Shown: positions 1 through 8,595, counted from the first letter of the stretch. The stretch is 64,000 nucleotides of DNA from Desulfobacterales bacterium (GCA_015231595.1 JADGBH010000007.1:1-64000); one strand, 5' to 3'. Notes: a model not told the origin generated them from the sequence alone. A program made the numbers and translations.

Positions 1-66
1 GTTTTTTTATAATTAGACTATTATATAGCTTATAAAAAATACTAAATTTTAGAAAGGAGTAAAAAT

Positions 67-180
67 ATGCTTAAATTTTTACCATCACCAATACGCGGCA
101 TTATTGTATTTTCTTTCCTTTTTTTTAGGATCATTTTTATCTTTCATGCCGCGTTTCTCCAGATTTTTGCAACAAAATAA
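67..180 (+). CDS. Possible 37-residue hydrophobic peptide or gene remnant
   Basis: A short frame starts at an ATG six bases after a strong AAAGGAGT ribosome-binding site and runs 37 codons. The peptide begins MLKFLPSPIRGII and is mostly Phe, Ile and Leu, so it would be membrane-inserted. The opening resembles the start of YihG-type acyltransferases from memory, which would make this a truncated remnant, but nothing recognisable follows in any frame. The same stretch holds a perfect 9-bp inverted repeat (ACGCGGCAT at 93-101 and ATGCCGCGT at 146-154), so it could instead be a structured leader. The ribosome-binding site is the only good evidence for translation. Confidence 0.25.
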   Translation: MLKFLPSPIRGIIVFSFLFFRIIFIFHAAFLQIFATK

Positions 181-286
181 TAATTAATTTTATTTTTTTG
201 TAGATTTTTTTGCCTAATTATCATAAGCAGTAGTTTTGTGTCAAGGATATTTGGCTTGTGATATTAATGTAATTCTTAGGTTTTTT

Positions 287-721
287 ATGAGACTATGGAC
301 AGTTCATCCAAAATATTTAGATTCAAAAGGTTTAGTAGCTCTTTGGAGGGAAGGACTTCTTGCACAAAAAGTTCTTATGGAGGAGACAAAGGGATACAAA
401 AACCATCCTCAGTTATTTCGTTTTAAAGAGCAACCCAGCCCTATAGTATCTATTTCTACATATTTATATTGGGTTTATAAAGAATCTATACGTCGAGGTT
501 ACAACTTTGATGCATCAAAAATTATTTTTAATGTATCAAATAATGATAAAATTATTGCAACGGAAGGTCAGCTGATTTATGAATGGAAACATTTACTTTT
601 TAAATTAAAAAATAGAGCTAACGATTGTTTTAATGAACTAAAAAAAATAAAAACCCCTGAAGCTCATCCTATTTTTGTCATTGAGTACGGTAAGGTAGCT
701 GATTGGGAACGAAATAATTAA
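287..721 (+). CDS. Pyrimidine dimer DNA glycosylase (endonuclease V-like)
   Basis: The 144-residue product begins MRLWTVHPKYLDSKGLVALW and continues with LLAQKVLMEETKGYKNHPQL, the signature of the pyrimidine-dimer glycosylase family related to T4 endonuclease V. These enzymes excise UV-induced pyrimidine dimers and nick the resulting abasic site. An upstream in-frame ATG at 236 would add 17 residues with no family match. The ATG at 287 puts MRLW at the N terminus, as expected because the residue after Met is catalytic in T4 endonuclease V, and an AGG lies just upstream. It is followed after 22 bases by the acyltransferase gene on the same strand. The family assignment is strong by motif; activity is inferred. 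Confidence 0.8.
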   Translation: MRLWTVHPKYLDSKGLVALWREGLLAQKVLMEETKGYKNHPQLFRFKEQPSPIVSISTYLYWVYKESIRRGYNFDASKIIFNVSNNDKIIATEGQLIYEWKHLLFKLKNRANDCFNELKKIKTPEAHPIFVIEYGKVADWERNN

Positions 722-743
722 TTATTTTACAAAGGAGCAATTT

Positions 744-1934
744 ATGGAAACCGTATATAATAGAAAAGTATCAGCATCAGATCGTCTTCATTTGTTAGCT
801 GATGCTATTTGGCCGCCTTATGTATTTCATGTAATTATTGAAGGAGAAGGAAAATTTGATTTTAAACGTTGGAAACATGCTATTGAGAAAGCATCAGAAG
901 CTAACCCTGGAAGTAGATTAACTTTAAAAGGCTGGCTTTCTTGGGCAAAATGGGTAGATTCAGGTAAAACTCCGCCTATAAATCGTATTTTCTGGAATAA
1001 ATGGTCGGGATTTTGTCCAGATAATGCTTCTTTTTCTGATCGTGCTTTGTCTCCAACTAAGGGTCCTACATGTGAGCTACTACTCATTGATGGACATCCT
1101 TTAAGAGCTGTGTTTAGAGGGCATCATGCCGTAATGGATGGAAGGGGAATTTTTACATGGATTCAAGATGTTTTTAGAGATTTGAGAGGAGAACCTGTTA
1201 TAGGCTCTTATTCTACTATTACAGATATTGAGCTAGCAAGAACCTTTCAAACGGAACATAGGACTCCTTTTGCTCACAACAATATTTCCCTTACTGGAAG
1301 AGCAGAAGGAACAGAACAAGGTGTTATATGGAAAAGAACACGCCTGATTGGGAAATATAGCTATAGAATGTTTCTTGCCCAAGTAGCTGTAGCTGCGGCT
1401 CGCGAAGCACGACGTCATTCTGATGGTATAGTTAGATTTAGTATTCCAGTTGATTTGAGGATGAGGCAGAAAGGATTGAGATCCACAGGAAACTTAACAA
1501 ACCCTATTTACATTGAAGTTACGCCAGATTCGACTCCTGATTCTATCAATCTGGATATTATGAAACAATTGCAAGAAGGTGCCGATGGACTGTTTGATAA
1601 GGGTATGCCTAATATGTTTACTCCTATATGGCTTCATAAGACGCTTTCAAAAAAATTTATTGAAGAAAAGCATAAATCTGGGATGTATAGTATTTCTGGA
1701 ATTTTAACAAATTTTGGACATATAGATTTAAAAAAATTTAGTGGAGGAGGCTTTAATGCTAAGGGTATGTTTGGGATACCAGCTCCTAATGAATATTATC
1801 CATTTACTCTTGGATTGGCCAATACAGGGACAGCGGTTGAACTTGTTCTTGCAATGCCAAAAAGGCTTGCTACGAGAGGTAGATTAGAGAATGCGTTAAA
1901 TAGGATTGCTTCAGAAATAAAGGCTGAAATATGA
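744..1934 (+). CDS. Condensation-fold acyltransferase (HHxxxDG family)
   Basis: This 396-residue protein carries HHAVMDG at residues 127-133, the HHxxxDG catalytic motif of the chloramphenicol acetyltransferase / NRPS condensation / wax-ester synthase superfamily, in which the second His is the general base. A later TNFGHIDL segment near residue 330 fits the DFGW-like structural motif. There is no carrier-protein, adenylation or other NRPS domain and no signal peptide, so it looks like a stand-alone cytoplasmic acyltransferase rather than part of a peptide synthetase. A clear AAAGGAG precedes the ATG. The acyl donor and acceptor cannot be told from sequence. It may be cotranscribed with the repair glycosylase, although no functional link is evident. 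Confidence 0.7.
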   Translation: METVYNRKVSASDRLHLLADAIWPPYVFHVIIEGEGKFDFKRWKHAIEKASEANPGSRLTLKGWLSWAKWVDSGKTPPINRIFWNKWSGFCPDNASFSDRALSPTKGPTCELLLIDGHPLRAVFRGHHAVMDGRGIFTWIQDVFRDLRGEPVIGSYSTITDIELARTFQTEHRTPFAHNNISLTGRAEGTEQGVIWKRTRLIGKYSYRMFLAQVAVAAAREARRHSDGIVRFSIPVDLRMRQKGLRSTGNLTNPIYIEVTPDSTPDSINLDIMKQLQEGADGLFDKGMPNMFTPIWLHKTLSKKFIEEKHKSGMYSISGILTNFGHIDLKKFSGGGFNAKGMFGIPAPNEYYPFTLGLANTGTAVELVLAMPKRLATRGRLENALNRIASEIKAEI

Positions 1935-2178
1935 CTATAAGTTTTTCTTATAATCTTATAAATTTAAAATTGCTATAGTGAAATATAGACATAAAAAATT
2001 TTATAAGGATGAAGATTTTGCTACTAATAACAATATAGCTATTTCCTGACATTAATAAAAAAATATTATTAGTTAATCCGTAGTTGCTTATTTTTTTACT
2101 TTCTTGACACAAATTGATGCATATATTATATAATTTTTTATATTTGTTGCTAACACTTTAAAAATTAGGAATTTCTTA

Positions 2179-4242
2179 ATGTTCTCCTCATTAAAAACCT
2201 CATTAAAAACAAAAATAATATTTTTTATATTTATTTTGATGGCTGTAACTGCCTCAGCTATTTTATACTTTACCCATAAAGATGTTGGTGATGCAGTACT
2301 GCAGAAAGAAATAATTTCTGCTCAAAATACCTTAAGTTTTGTAAAACTTAACATTAAGGGTGGGTATGACAATCTTTTATCCGAAAAAATTAACACTATT
2401 TTAGAAAGAAAAAAACAATTAAAGCATAGAACTGAAATAGGTCTTATATCATTAAAATATTATCAAAACCTTGTAGACGAAGGTATAATTCCTATAGAAA
2501 CAGCCCAAGCAAAATTTCTAAGTTGGTTCAGGTCTATTAATGCAGAAACAGGAGTATTTTGGTTTATTTTTGACAAAACGGCCGAAATTATTGCTCATAC
2601 TAATCCAAGCATGGAAGGCGTTTCAATAAGCTCTTTGAAAGACATGAAAGGTAGATATATAGCGAGAATTGCTCCAGATGGGTCATTTACTACTATTGAT
2701 GGAGAATTTAATGTTTTTCGATGGAAAGTTTCCGCTGAATCTTCTAATGAAGAAAAATATGTGGGTTATTTTACATCGTTTTCATTATGGCAATGGACTA
2801 TTGGAACTGTAATAGGAGTTGACGATATTGAAGCGGAAGTTAAAATAAAAAGAGATAATATAATCGAGGTTCTTGGAAATACTTTCGCGAAGATTAATAT
2901 TGCCAAAACAGGATATATTTTTCTATTCAATAGCAAAAAAGAAATGATTATCCCTCCTCCTGATGCAAAAAAGAAACTACTTAATAAATCGACAAATATT
3001 TTAACTGGAAATCTAATTTTAGATGACTTAATAAAGATAGCTTCTTCTAATGAAAATTCAATAAATTATATTTCATCCTATGAAGCTACCCATGTTATGT
3101 ATTCTCAAGTTAGTTATTTTAAACCTTTGGACTGGTATATTGTTGTAAATGTTCCTATTTATGAAATTCAGCTTCCAGCTAAAAATCTTGTTACAAGACT
3201 AAGTTTAATTATTGGTTTAATATTTTTGGTAAGCCTTATAATTGTTTATATATTAGTATATAATATATCTAAACCATTAGATATATTAACTGATTATGTT
3301 AAAGAATTACCTCTTAAAGATTTTACTTCTAACAAAGAAGAATACAGCCCTATCTATAATCTTCCAGCAAAATATAAAGATGAAGTAGGTAGGTTAGCCG
3401 TATCTTTTATATTTATGGAGAAAGAACTAAAGAAATACATAATTGACCTTATGGAAACAACCGCTGCAAAACAGAGAATTGAAGGAGAATTAAATGTAGC
3501 AAGGGGAATACAAATGGGTATTTTACCAAAGTTGTTTCCACCGCCTTTTTCTAATTTTCCAGAAATTGAACTTTTTGCTATGCTTGAGCCAGCAAAGGAG
3601 GTTGGCGGTGATCTATATGATTTTTTCTTGATTGATAATGATCATTTATGCTTTGCCCTTGGAGATGTTTCTGACAAAGGTGTTCCGGCTGCACTTTTTA
3701 TGGTAATAACACGAACATTAATTAAAATGTCTGCTAACAAAGACATTTCCCCTGCAGAAATGATGACAAAAATAAATGATACGTTAAGCGTAGACAACCC
3801 TAATTCAATGTTTGTTACCCTTGTTATATGCATACTTAATCTCAATACTGGAGAACTTTCTTATTCTAATGGAGGTCATAATCCACCAATAATTATAAAA
3901 AACAATGGAGACGTATATTATAAAAGGGAAATAAGCGGCCCTATAGTAGGAGCTATGGAAGATATTCCTTTTGTTAATTTATCATTACAATTGGAACAAG
4001 GTGACTCTATATTTTTATATACTGACGGAGTTACTGAAGCTATGAATATTGATCATGTTCAGTTTTCAGATGGAAGACTTTTAAAAGAAGTAGAACTTTT
4101 GCGTGACGAAGCTACAGAAAATTTTATAAAACAAATTAATTTCTTAGTAAGAGAGCATGCTGGGAAAGCTCCTCAATCTGATGATATTACAATGCTTATG
4201 CTTCGTTATAATGGTAGAAAAACTTCAAATAATCAAAACTAA
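2179..4242 (+). CDS. Cache-HAMP-SpoIIE serine phosphatase (RsbU-type)
   Basis: The 687-residue membrane protein has an N-terminal helix (about 12-30), a periplasmic Cache-type sensor region, a second helix (about 338-360), a HAMP linker and a C-terminal PP2C/SpoIIE phosphatase domain. Metal-binding motifs are visible: VGGDLYDFF near residue 475, GDVSDKG near 495, YTDGVTEA near 614 and SDDITML near 668. Such proteins dephosphorylate a phospho-serine STAS protein in response to an external signal, releasing a partner-switching regulator. The next two genes encode exactly these partners, which supports the assignment. The ligand is unknown. Confidence 0.88.
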   Translation: MFSSLKTSLKTKIIFFIFILMAVTASAILYFTHKDVGDAVLQKEIISAQNTLSFVKLNIKGGYDNLLSEKINTILERKKQLKHRTEIGLISLKYYQNLVDEGIIPIETAQAKFLSWFRSINAETGVFWFIFDKTAEIIAHTNPSMEGVSISSLKDMKGRYIARIAPDGSFTTIDGEFNVFRWKVSAESSNEEKYVGYFTSFSLWQWTIGTVIGVDDIEAEVKIKRDNIIEVLGNTFAKINIAKTGYIFLFNSKKEMIIPPPDAKKKLLNKSTNILTGNLILDDLIKIASSNENSINYISSYEATHVMYSQVSYFKPLDWYIVVNVPIYEIQLPAKNLVTRLSLIIGLIFLVSLIIVYILVYNISKPLDILTDYVKELPLKDFTSNKEEYSPIYNLPAKYKDEVGRLAVSFIFMEKELKKYIIDLMETTAAKQRIEGELNVARGIQMGILPKLFPPPFSNFPEIELFAMLEPAKEVGGDLYDFFLIDNDHLCFALGDVSDKGVPAALFMVITRTLIKMSANKDISPAEMMTKINDTLSVDNPNSMFVTLVICILNLNTGELSYSNGGHNPPIIIKNNGDVYYKREISGPIVGAMEDIPFVNLSLQLEQGDSIFLYTDGVTEAMNIDHVQFSDGRLLKEVELLRDEATENFIKQINFLVREHAGKAPQSDDITMLMLRYNGRKTSNNQN

Positions 4243-4331
4243 TATATAACTTGATAGTAAACTTTACATTTGTTATTGTGTTTAGCATTAATTAAATATA
4301 TTGAATAAAATTATGATTTGGAGGCAATTTT

Positions 4332-4664
4332 ATGGAAACAACTTATAGAAAAGAAGGAAAGGCTGTTATAGTAACAGTTAATGGAAAAGTTGATGCATCA
4401 ACTGCGTCAGCTTTTGAAAAATCCTTAGATGAAGCTATGGGAAAAGATGAAAAAAAAATCATAGCTGATTTAACTTCCCTTGAATATATAAGCAGCGCTG
4501 GATTAAGAGTCATTTTGGCTACCGCAAAAAAGCTTAAAGCAAGACAAGGTGATATCTATCTTGCTGGAGTTTTGGGAAATGTAAAAGAAGTATTAGATAT
4601 GTCAGGGTTTAGTTCAATTTTTAAAATATTCGATAATGTAAATTCAGCATTAACACAAATATAA
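4332..4664 (+). CDS. STAS-domain anti-sigma factor antagonist
   Basis: The 110-residue single STAS domain contains EYISSAGLRVILATAKK. Ser55 aligns with the serine that is phosphorylated in SpoIIAA and RsbV. In the usual scheme the unphosphorylated form binds and sequesters the RsbW-like kinase, and the SpoIIE-type phosphatase resets it. A GGAGG site precedes the ATG. The gene sits between the phosphatase (90 bases upstream) and the kinase (8 bases downstream), so the three form one signalling unit. Whether the final output is a sigma factor or another effector is not visible here. Confidence 0.88.
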   Translation: METTYRKEGKAVIVTVNGKVDASTASAFEKSLDEAMGKDEKKIIADLTSLEYISSAGLRVILATAKKLKARQGDIYLAGVLGNVKEVLDMSGFSSIFKIFDNVNSALTQI

Positions 4665-4672
4665 TAAATGCA

Positions 4673-5083
4673 ATGATTACAATAAAAGAATTAGAATTAC
4701 CTGCGAAACTTGAGAATTTAAATCCTTTTATGGATTTCATCTCAAATTTAGCAGAAAATTCAGGTTTTTCTGCTAAACGAATCAATGATATCAATCTTGC
4801 AATTGAAGAGATTCTCGTAAACGTATTTAATTATGCCTATGGGAACGGAGAAGGCATTGTTAAAGCTATATGTTCAATTGATGACACTCGTTTTATAATT
4901 GAAATCATTGATAAAGGCTCTCCTTTTAACCCTTTAGTAATGGCTGACCCAAATATTTCTGAAGATGTAGAAGATCGAAAAATAGGAGGGTTGGGAATAT
5001 ATTTTGTAAAAAACTTGATGGATGAAGTTTATTATAAAAATATTGATAATAAAAATATCCTAACATTGATAATAAAAAAATAA
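4673..5083 (+). CDS. RsbW-like anti-sigma factor serine kinase
   Basis: This 136-residue GHKL ATPase domain has the N box in AIEEILVNVFNYAYG, a G1-like DKGSPFNP and a glycine-rich GGLGIYFVKNLMDEV. There is no dimerisation/phosphoacceptor domain, which is typical of SpoIIAB/RsbW-type kinases that phosphorylate the STAS partner. It starts 8 bases after the STAS gene, so the two are probably translationally linked. No sigma factor gene lies in the window; the target must be elsewhere or may be another protein class. Confidence 0.82.
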   Translation: MITIKELELPAKLENLNPFMDFISNLAENSGFSAKRINDINLAIEEILVNVFNYAYGNGEGIVKAICSIDDTRFIIEIIDKGSPFNPLVMADPNISEDVEDRKIGGLGIYFVKNLMDEVYYKNIDNKNILTLIIKK

Positions 5084-5125
5084 CTTGTAAGATCATCCTT
5101 TGAATAAAAACAATGGGGAGGCGGT

Positions 5126-6289
5126 ATGAGGGCAAAAATAAATGTATTTCTTGCCGTAGGATTAGTTTTTGTTTTAATTTCTACAGCATCGGCTACTAAT
5201 TTTTCTACAAAACCAGCTTTGAATAAGGGACAAAAATGGAGAATGGGATACCTTGAAGGTGGTCATTTTCCTCCGTATAAAAAGAATTTTTTAGGATATA
5301 TCTATGCCCTTTCTGATCTTGGTTGGTTAGAAGAACCTAATATCCCTTCTCAAATAATTGAAGCTGATGATAGAGACTTGTCTAAAATATGGGAATGGCT
5401 CTCAAAAAATTTAAAAAGCAACTATATTGAGTTTGTAATTGACGGTTTTTATACAGATAACTGGGATAAAGACCTTAGGGTTAAAAATAAAGAAATTGTT
5501 ATCAAAAGATTAAAAGAAATCAAAGATATTGATTTTATGATTGCAATGGGAACATGGGCAGGGCAAGACTTAGCCAACAATGAACATAATACGACAGTAA
5601 TGGTTTTTTCTACAAGCGATCCCATTAAAGCTGGTATTATTAAAAGCGTAGAAGATTCAGGATATGACCACGTCCATGCAAGAGTTGACCCTGAAAGATA
5701 TGAAAGGCAAGTAAGACTTTTCCACGAGATTATAGGTTTTCAAAAACTTGGAGTGGCTTATGAAGATTCTCCGTCTGGAAGAACCTATGCTGCAATCACG
5801 GACATAGAAAAAGTTGGTAAAGAAAAAGGATTTGAAGTAATACCTTGTTATACTCAAAATCAGGTACCAGATTTTAATGTTGCTCTCCAAAGTGTCATAA
5901 AATGTCATGAAGAATTAGCAACTAAAGTTGATGCTGTATATATAACTACCCAAACAGGCGTTAATAACTTGAAATATATGCCCCAAGTGCTTGAACCATT
6001 AAATAGACATAAAATTCCTACTTTTTCGCAGGTTGGTTCTGAACATGTTGTTCATGGAGTTTTACTTTGTATAGCTCAAGCGGGTTTTAAATATGTCGCT
6101 CAATTCCATGCTGAAATAACAGCAAAAATTTTTAATGGAGCTAAACCTCGAGAACTTCCTCAACTTTTTGCAGATCCTCCTAAAATAGCTATAAATTTAG
6201 CTACAGCAGAAATTATTGAATATGACCCTCCCGTTGATATACTTGGAGCTGCAGATGAAATATATCAAGAAATAGAAGTGGCAAAATAA
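5126..6289 (+). CDS. ABC-type substrate-binding protein (COG2984-like)
   Basis: The 387-residue protein has a signal peptide ending near ...STASATNF and a periplasmic binding-protein fold. The segments FMIAMGTWAGQDLANN and TVMVFSTSDPIKAGIIKS fit the COG2984/ABC_sub_bind group. A GGGGAGG lies just before the ATG. No permease or ATPase gene is adjacent. It instead follows the phosphatase-STAS-kinase trio by 42 bases on the same strand, so it may supply the ligand-bound input to the Cache sensor rather than feed a transporter. That role is inference; the ligand is unknown. Confidence 0.7.
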   Translation: MRAKINVFLAVGLVFVLISTASATNFSTKPALNKGQKWRMGYLEGGHFPPYKKNFLGYIYALSDLGWLEEPNIPSQIIEADDRDLSKIWEWLSKNLKSNYIEFVIDGFYTDNWDKDLRVKNKEIVIKRLKEIKDIDFMIAMGTWAGQDLANNEHNTTVMVFSTSDPIKAGIIKSVEDSGYDHVHARVDPERYERQVRLFHEIIGFQKLGVAYEDSPSGRTYAAITDIEKVGKEKGFEVIPCYTQNQVPDFNVALQSVIKCHEELATKVDAVYITTQTGVNNLKYMPQVLEPLNRHKIPTFSQVGSEHVVHGVLLCIAQAGFKYVAQFHAEITAKIFNGAKPRELPQLFADPPKIAINLATAEIIEYDPPVDILGAADEIYQEIEVAK

Positions 6290-6353
6290 AAAAATGAAAC
6301 TAAAAAAAATATGATAGAATTACTTACTTTAAAAAAAAGACGAGTACTATTAA

Positions 6354-7109
6354 ATGATGAATATTATTAAATCCGATGAGTTTGTAAAAACAATCAACTC
6401 GTTTAGCAAATTAGTTAATTATGATATTTTTTTTATTGAAAGAAATTATTTTTCCAATATTTTAAAGCTCCAAGAAATTATCATCAATGATTTAGACAGG
6501 GAAGAAAATTTTCATCCTATCACTATGAATGAGTTAGAAACTGAATTTAATGTAAATTCTGAAATGATAGGAATAATGGCAGAATATGGACTTATAGCTT
6601 ATCATTCAGTATATTTTCCAAATTCCGATGAAAGAGAATACAATTTTGGATTTGATATAGCTCTGCCGTCCTACGAAATGGATAAGGTTGCAAATATAAA
6701 GGCTGTTATGGTTCATCCTAAATACAGAGGACATAGACTTGGGTATATTTTAAATATGCTTTCCTTAGAAAGGCTAAAAAATAAAGGTTATAATCATATA
6801 TTTGCAACCGTATCACCTTATAATTCGGATAGTCTCTTAATGTTTATGCATAGCGGATTTGTTATAAGAAATTTAAAATATAAGTATGGCAACAAACTAA
6901 GATGTATAGTGTATAATGATATAACTAAAAATTTTTCTCAAATTAAATACTTTGGGAAAGAAATTTTTATTTCTAATGAAGATATTGAAACTCAAAAAAA
7001 GTACTTAAATGAAGGGTATGTAGGTGTTGATATTAGAAATATAGATAATCAATATAAAATAGTTTATGTCAATTACCTCGACCACAAGACCACAAGGGGC
7101 GGGGCTTGA
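6354..7109 (+). CDS. GNAT-family N-acetyltransferase, 3' end altered by the IscB element
   Basis: The 251-residue product contains a GNAT acetyl-CoA pocket: IKAVMVHPKYRGHRLGYILN (V-x-P-x-x-R-G-x-x-x-G) followed by FATVSPYNSDSLLMFMHSGF. The substrate is unknown. The last six residues (TTRGGA) are encoded by the neighbouring IscB element. Removing the interval between the direct repeats at 7076-7088 and 8606-8618 restores a frame ending in NYLDHKG with a stop at 8622-8624, so the insertion changed only the extreme C terminus. No strong ribosome-binding site is seen before 6354. Confidence 0.75.
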   Translation: MMNIIKSDEFVKTINSFSKLVNYDIFFIERNYFSNILKLQEIIINDLDREENFHPITMNELETEFNVNSEMIGIMAEYGLIAYHSVYFPNSDEREYNFGFDIALPSYEMDKVANIKAVMVHPKYRGHRLGYILNMLSLERLKNKGYNHIFATVSPYNSDSLLMFMHSGFVIRNLKYKYGNKLRCIVYNDITKNFSQIKYFGKEIFISNEDIETQKKYLNEGYVGVDIRNIDNQYKIVYVNYLDHKTTRGGA

Positions 7110-7330
7110 GTCGTGAGGCTCATCGTAAGAATTGATTAGGGGGCAAAAAAGAAACTTTATGCAGAAGTTATGGGAAAGAAATACATACACACCATTGAAT
7201 GCTTCACAAGTTCAATGCAACTGTGATCCTGTATTAAACAAAGAGGACACTCTTAGTGTGCAGGGTTTAAAAACTTCCGATAACAACCCCGATGTGAATC
7301 TATCCCAGAATACAGGGAGCCTTAACAGCA
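7097..7330 (+). ncRNA. Predicted omega RNA (HEARO-like) of the IscB element
   Basis: IscB proteins use an RNA encoded just upstream of iscB, with the guide at its 5' end copied from flanking DNA. This leader has the right place and size and several clear stems: TGAGTC/GGCTCA (7107-7112 with 7117-7122) closed by a GTGA tetraloop of the GNRA class; CATTGAA/TTCAATG (7193-7199 with 7211-7217); ACACT/AGTGT (7247-7251 with 7255-7259); and a long-range perfect 8-bp pairing of CCTGTATT (7228-7235) with AATACAGG (7309-7316). CCTG/CAGG (7228-7231 with 7261-7264) is a competing alternative. The exact ends are not determined. The guide would come from bases upstream of about 7089-7097. Confidence 0.6.
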
Positions 7331-8514
7331 AATTTGTATTCGTTTTGTCTATCGAAGGAAAGCCATTGATGCCTTGCAAGCCTGCTAAATGCAAAAAATT
7401 ACTAAAATCAGGCAAAGCTAAAGTAGTTAAAAGATTTCCTTTCACAATTCACTTAAATTTTGAATGTGAAAACAAAGTGCAGAAAATTAATTTAGGTATT
7501 GATACAGGTTTTGGGAACATTGGCTTTTCTGCTACTACCGAAAAAAAAGAATTAATTTGCGGAACTGTTATTTTAGATAACAAAACAAAGTACAGGTTAG
7601 ATGAAAAAAGAATGTATCGCAGAGGCAGACGAAATAAGCTTTGGTATCGTAAAGCAAGATTTAATAATAGAAAAAGAAAAGAAGGGTGGTTGCCTACATC
7701 TGTAGAAAGAAGATACCAAAGTCATTTAATTTTAATTGAAAAACTAAAAAAGATTCTTCCTATAACAAATACAATCATTGAAATAGCAAAATTTGATATT
7801 CAAAAGATTGAAAATCCAGACATTGAAGGAACTCAATATCAGCAAGGCAATCTTTATAAATATCAAAACATTAGAAGTTATTTAATGTGCAGGGAAAAAG
7901 GGAAATGTCAATTATGCGGAAAAGACTTTAAAAATCAGCCTGCTCATATTCATCATATTAAGCCAAGAAGTCAGGGCGGCAATAACAGAGTTAATAATTT
8001 AGCTATTCTGCATGAAAAATGTCACGATAAGCTTCATAGAAAACATCTGGAATTAAAAGCTAATTCCAAAACTTATAAGCCTTCAACTTTTATGGATATT
8101 ATTAACAAAAAATTTTACAAGGACGTTCCGGATTTAAATGTAACTTATGGCAATATAACTTTTGTTAATAGAAATAGTCTTAACTTTGTTAAAACTCATT
8201 ATAACGATGCCTTTGTAATATCAGGCGGTTCTAATCAAGATAGAGTTAAACCGATTGAAATTAAACAAGTTCATAGAAATAATAGAGTTTTACAATTAAA
8301 TAGAAAAGGCTTTAAACCTTCAATTAAAAAAGAAAAATCGAAAGTTAATCCAGAGGATTTATTTTGGGTTAAAACGAAACAATATGTCTGCAAAGGCATG
8401 TTTAATCTTGGCAAATACATTCTTTATGGGTCAATGAAAAAAAAAGAATATTTCAAATTCACAGACATTACTAAAATATTTAAATTCGGCAGTTTTGCGT
8501 GGAAAACTGTTTGA
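7159..8514 (+). CDS. iscB: IscB RNA-guided HNH/RuvC nuclease
   Basis: All IscB parts are present in order (numbering from the TTG at 7132): PLMP domain with KPLMPCKPAK at 77-86; RuvC-I LGIDTGFGNIGFS with Asp124; Arg-rich bridge helix 163-183; RuvC-II IIEIAKFD with Glu217; HNH domain 259-301 with CQLC, HHIKPRSQGG (His274/His275), NNLAIL and CHDKLH; and RuvC-III THYNDAFVI with His356 and Asp359. Catalytic residues look intact. The family is an RNA-guided DNA nuclease ancestral to Cas9. The start is problematic: similarity to IscB begins near 7330, where no ATG, GTG or TTG is suitably placed. The frame is open from 7129, so translation may begin at ATG 7159 or TTG 7132, inside the RNA region. 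Confidence 0.88.
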   Translation: MQKLWERNTYTPLNASQVQCNCDPVLNKEDTLSVQGLKTSDNNPDVNLSQNTGSLNSKFVFVLSIEGKPLMPCKPAKCKKLLKSGKAKVVKRFPFTIHLNFECENKVQKINLGIDTGFGNIGFSATTEKKELICGTVILDNKTKYRLDEKRMYRRGRRNKLWYRKARFNNRKRKEGWLPTSVERRYQSHLILIEKLKKILPITNTIIEIAKFDIQKIENPDIEGTQYQQGNLYKYQNIRSYLMCREKGKCQLCGKDFKNQPAHIHHIKPRSQGGNNRVNNLAILHEKCHDKLHRKHLELKANSKTYKPSTFMDIINKKFYKDVPDLNVTYGNITFVNRNSLNFVKTHYNDAFVISGGSNQDRVKPIEIKQVHRNNRVLQLNRKGFKPSIKKEKSKVNPEDLFWVKTKQYVCKGMFNLGKYILYGSMKKKEYFKFTDITKIFKFGSFAWKTV

Positions 8515-8537
8515 TACCAAGCAGACAATAACAGTGG

Positions 8538-8595
8538 TTTTTCAGTCGTTTTTTTGCCTTCGCTATACGCTCAGACTAAAAAGCCGACTGAAAAA
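8538..8595 (+). repeat. Right-end hairpin of the IscB element
   Basis: TTTTTCAGTCG (8538-8548) pairs perfectly with CGACTGAAAAA (8585-8595). The stem continues inward with the T run at 8549-8555 against AAAAA at 8578-8582 after a two-base bulge. It lies 24 bases after the iscB stop and 10 bases before the right-hand CCTCGACCACAAG. Subterminal hairpins are recognised by IS200/IS605-type transposases, so this may be the right-end recognition structure; it could also end iscB transcription. Confidence 0.6.

Noticed and set aside
236..286. N-terminal extension of the pyrimidine-dimer glycosylase.
   Set aside because: The family starts at MRLW, where a catalytic N terminus is expected; the extra 17 residues match nothing.
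6354..7109. GNAT gene called as a disrupted pseudogene because of the element.
   Set aside because: Only the last few residues change; the acetyl-CoA site and fold remain complete.
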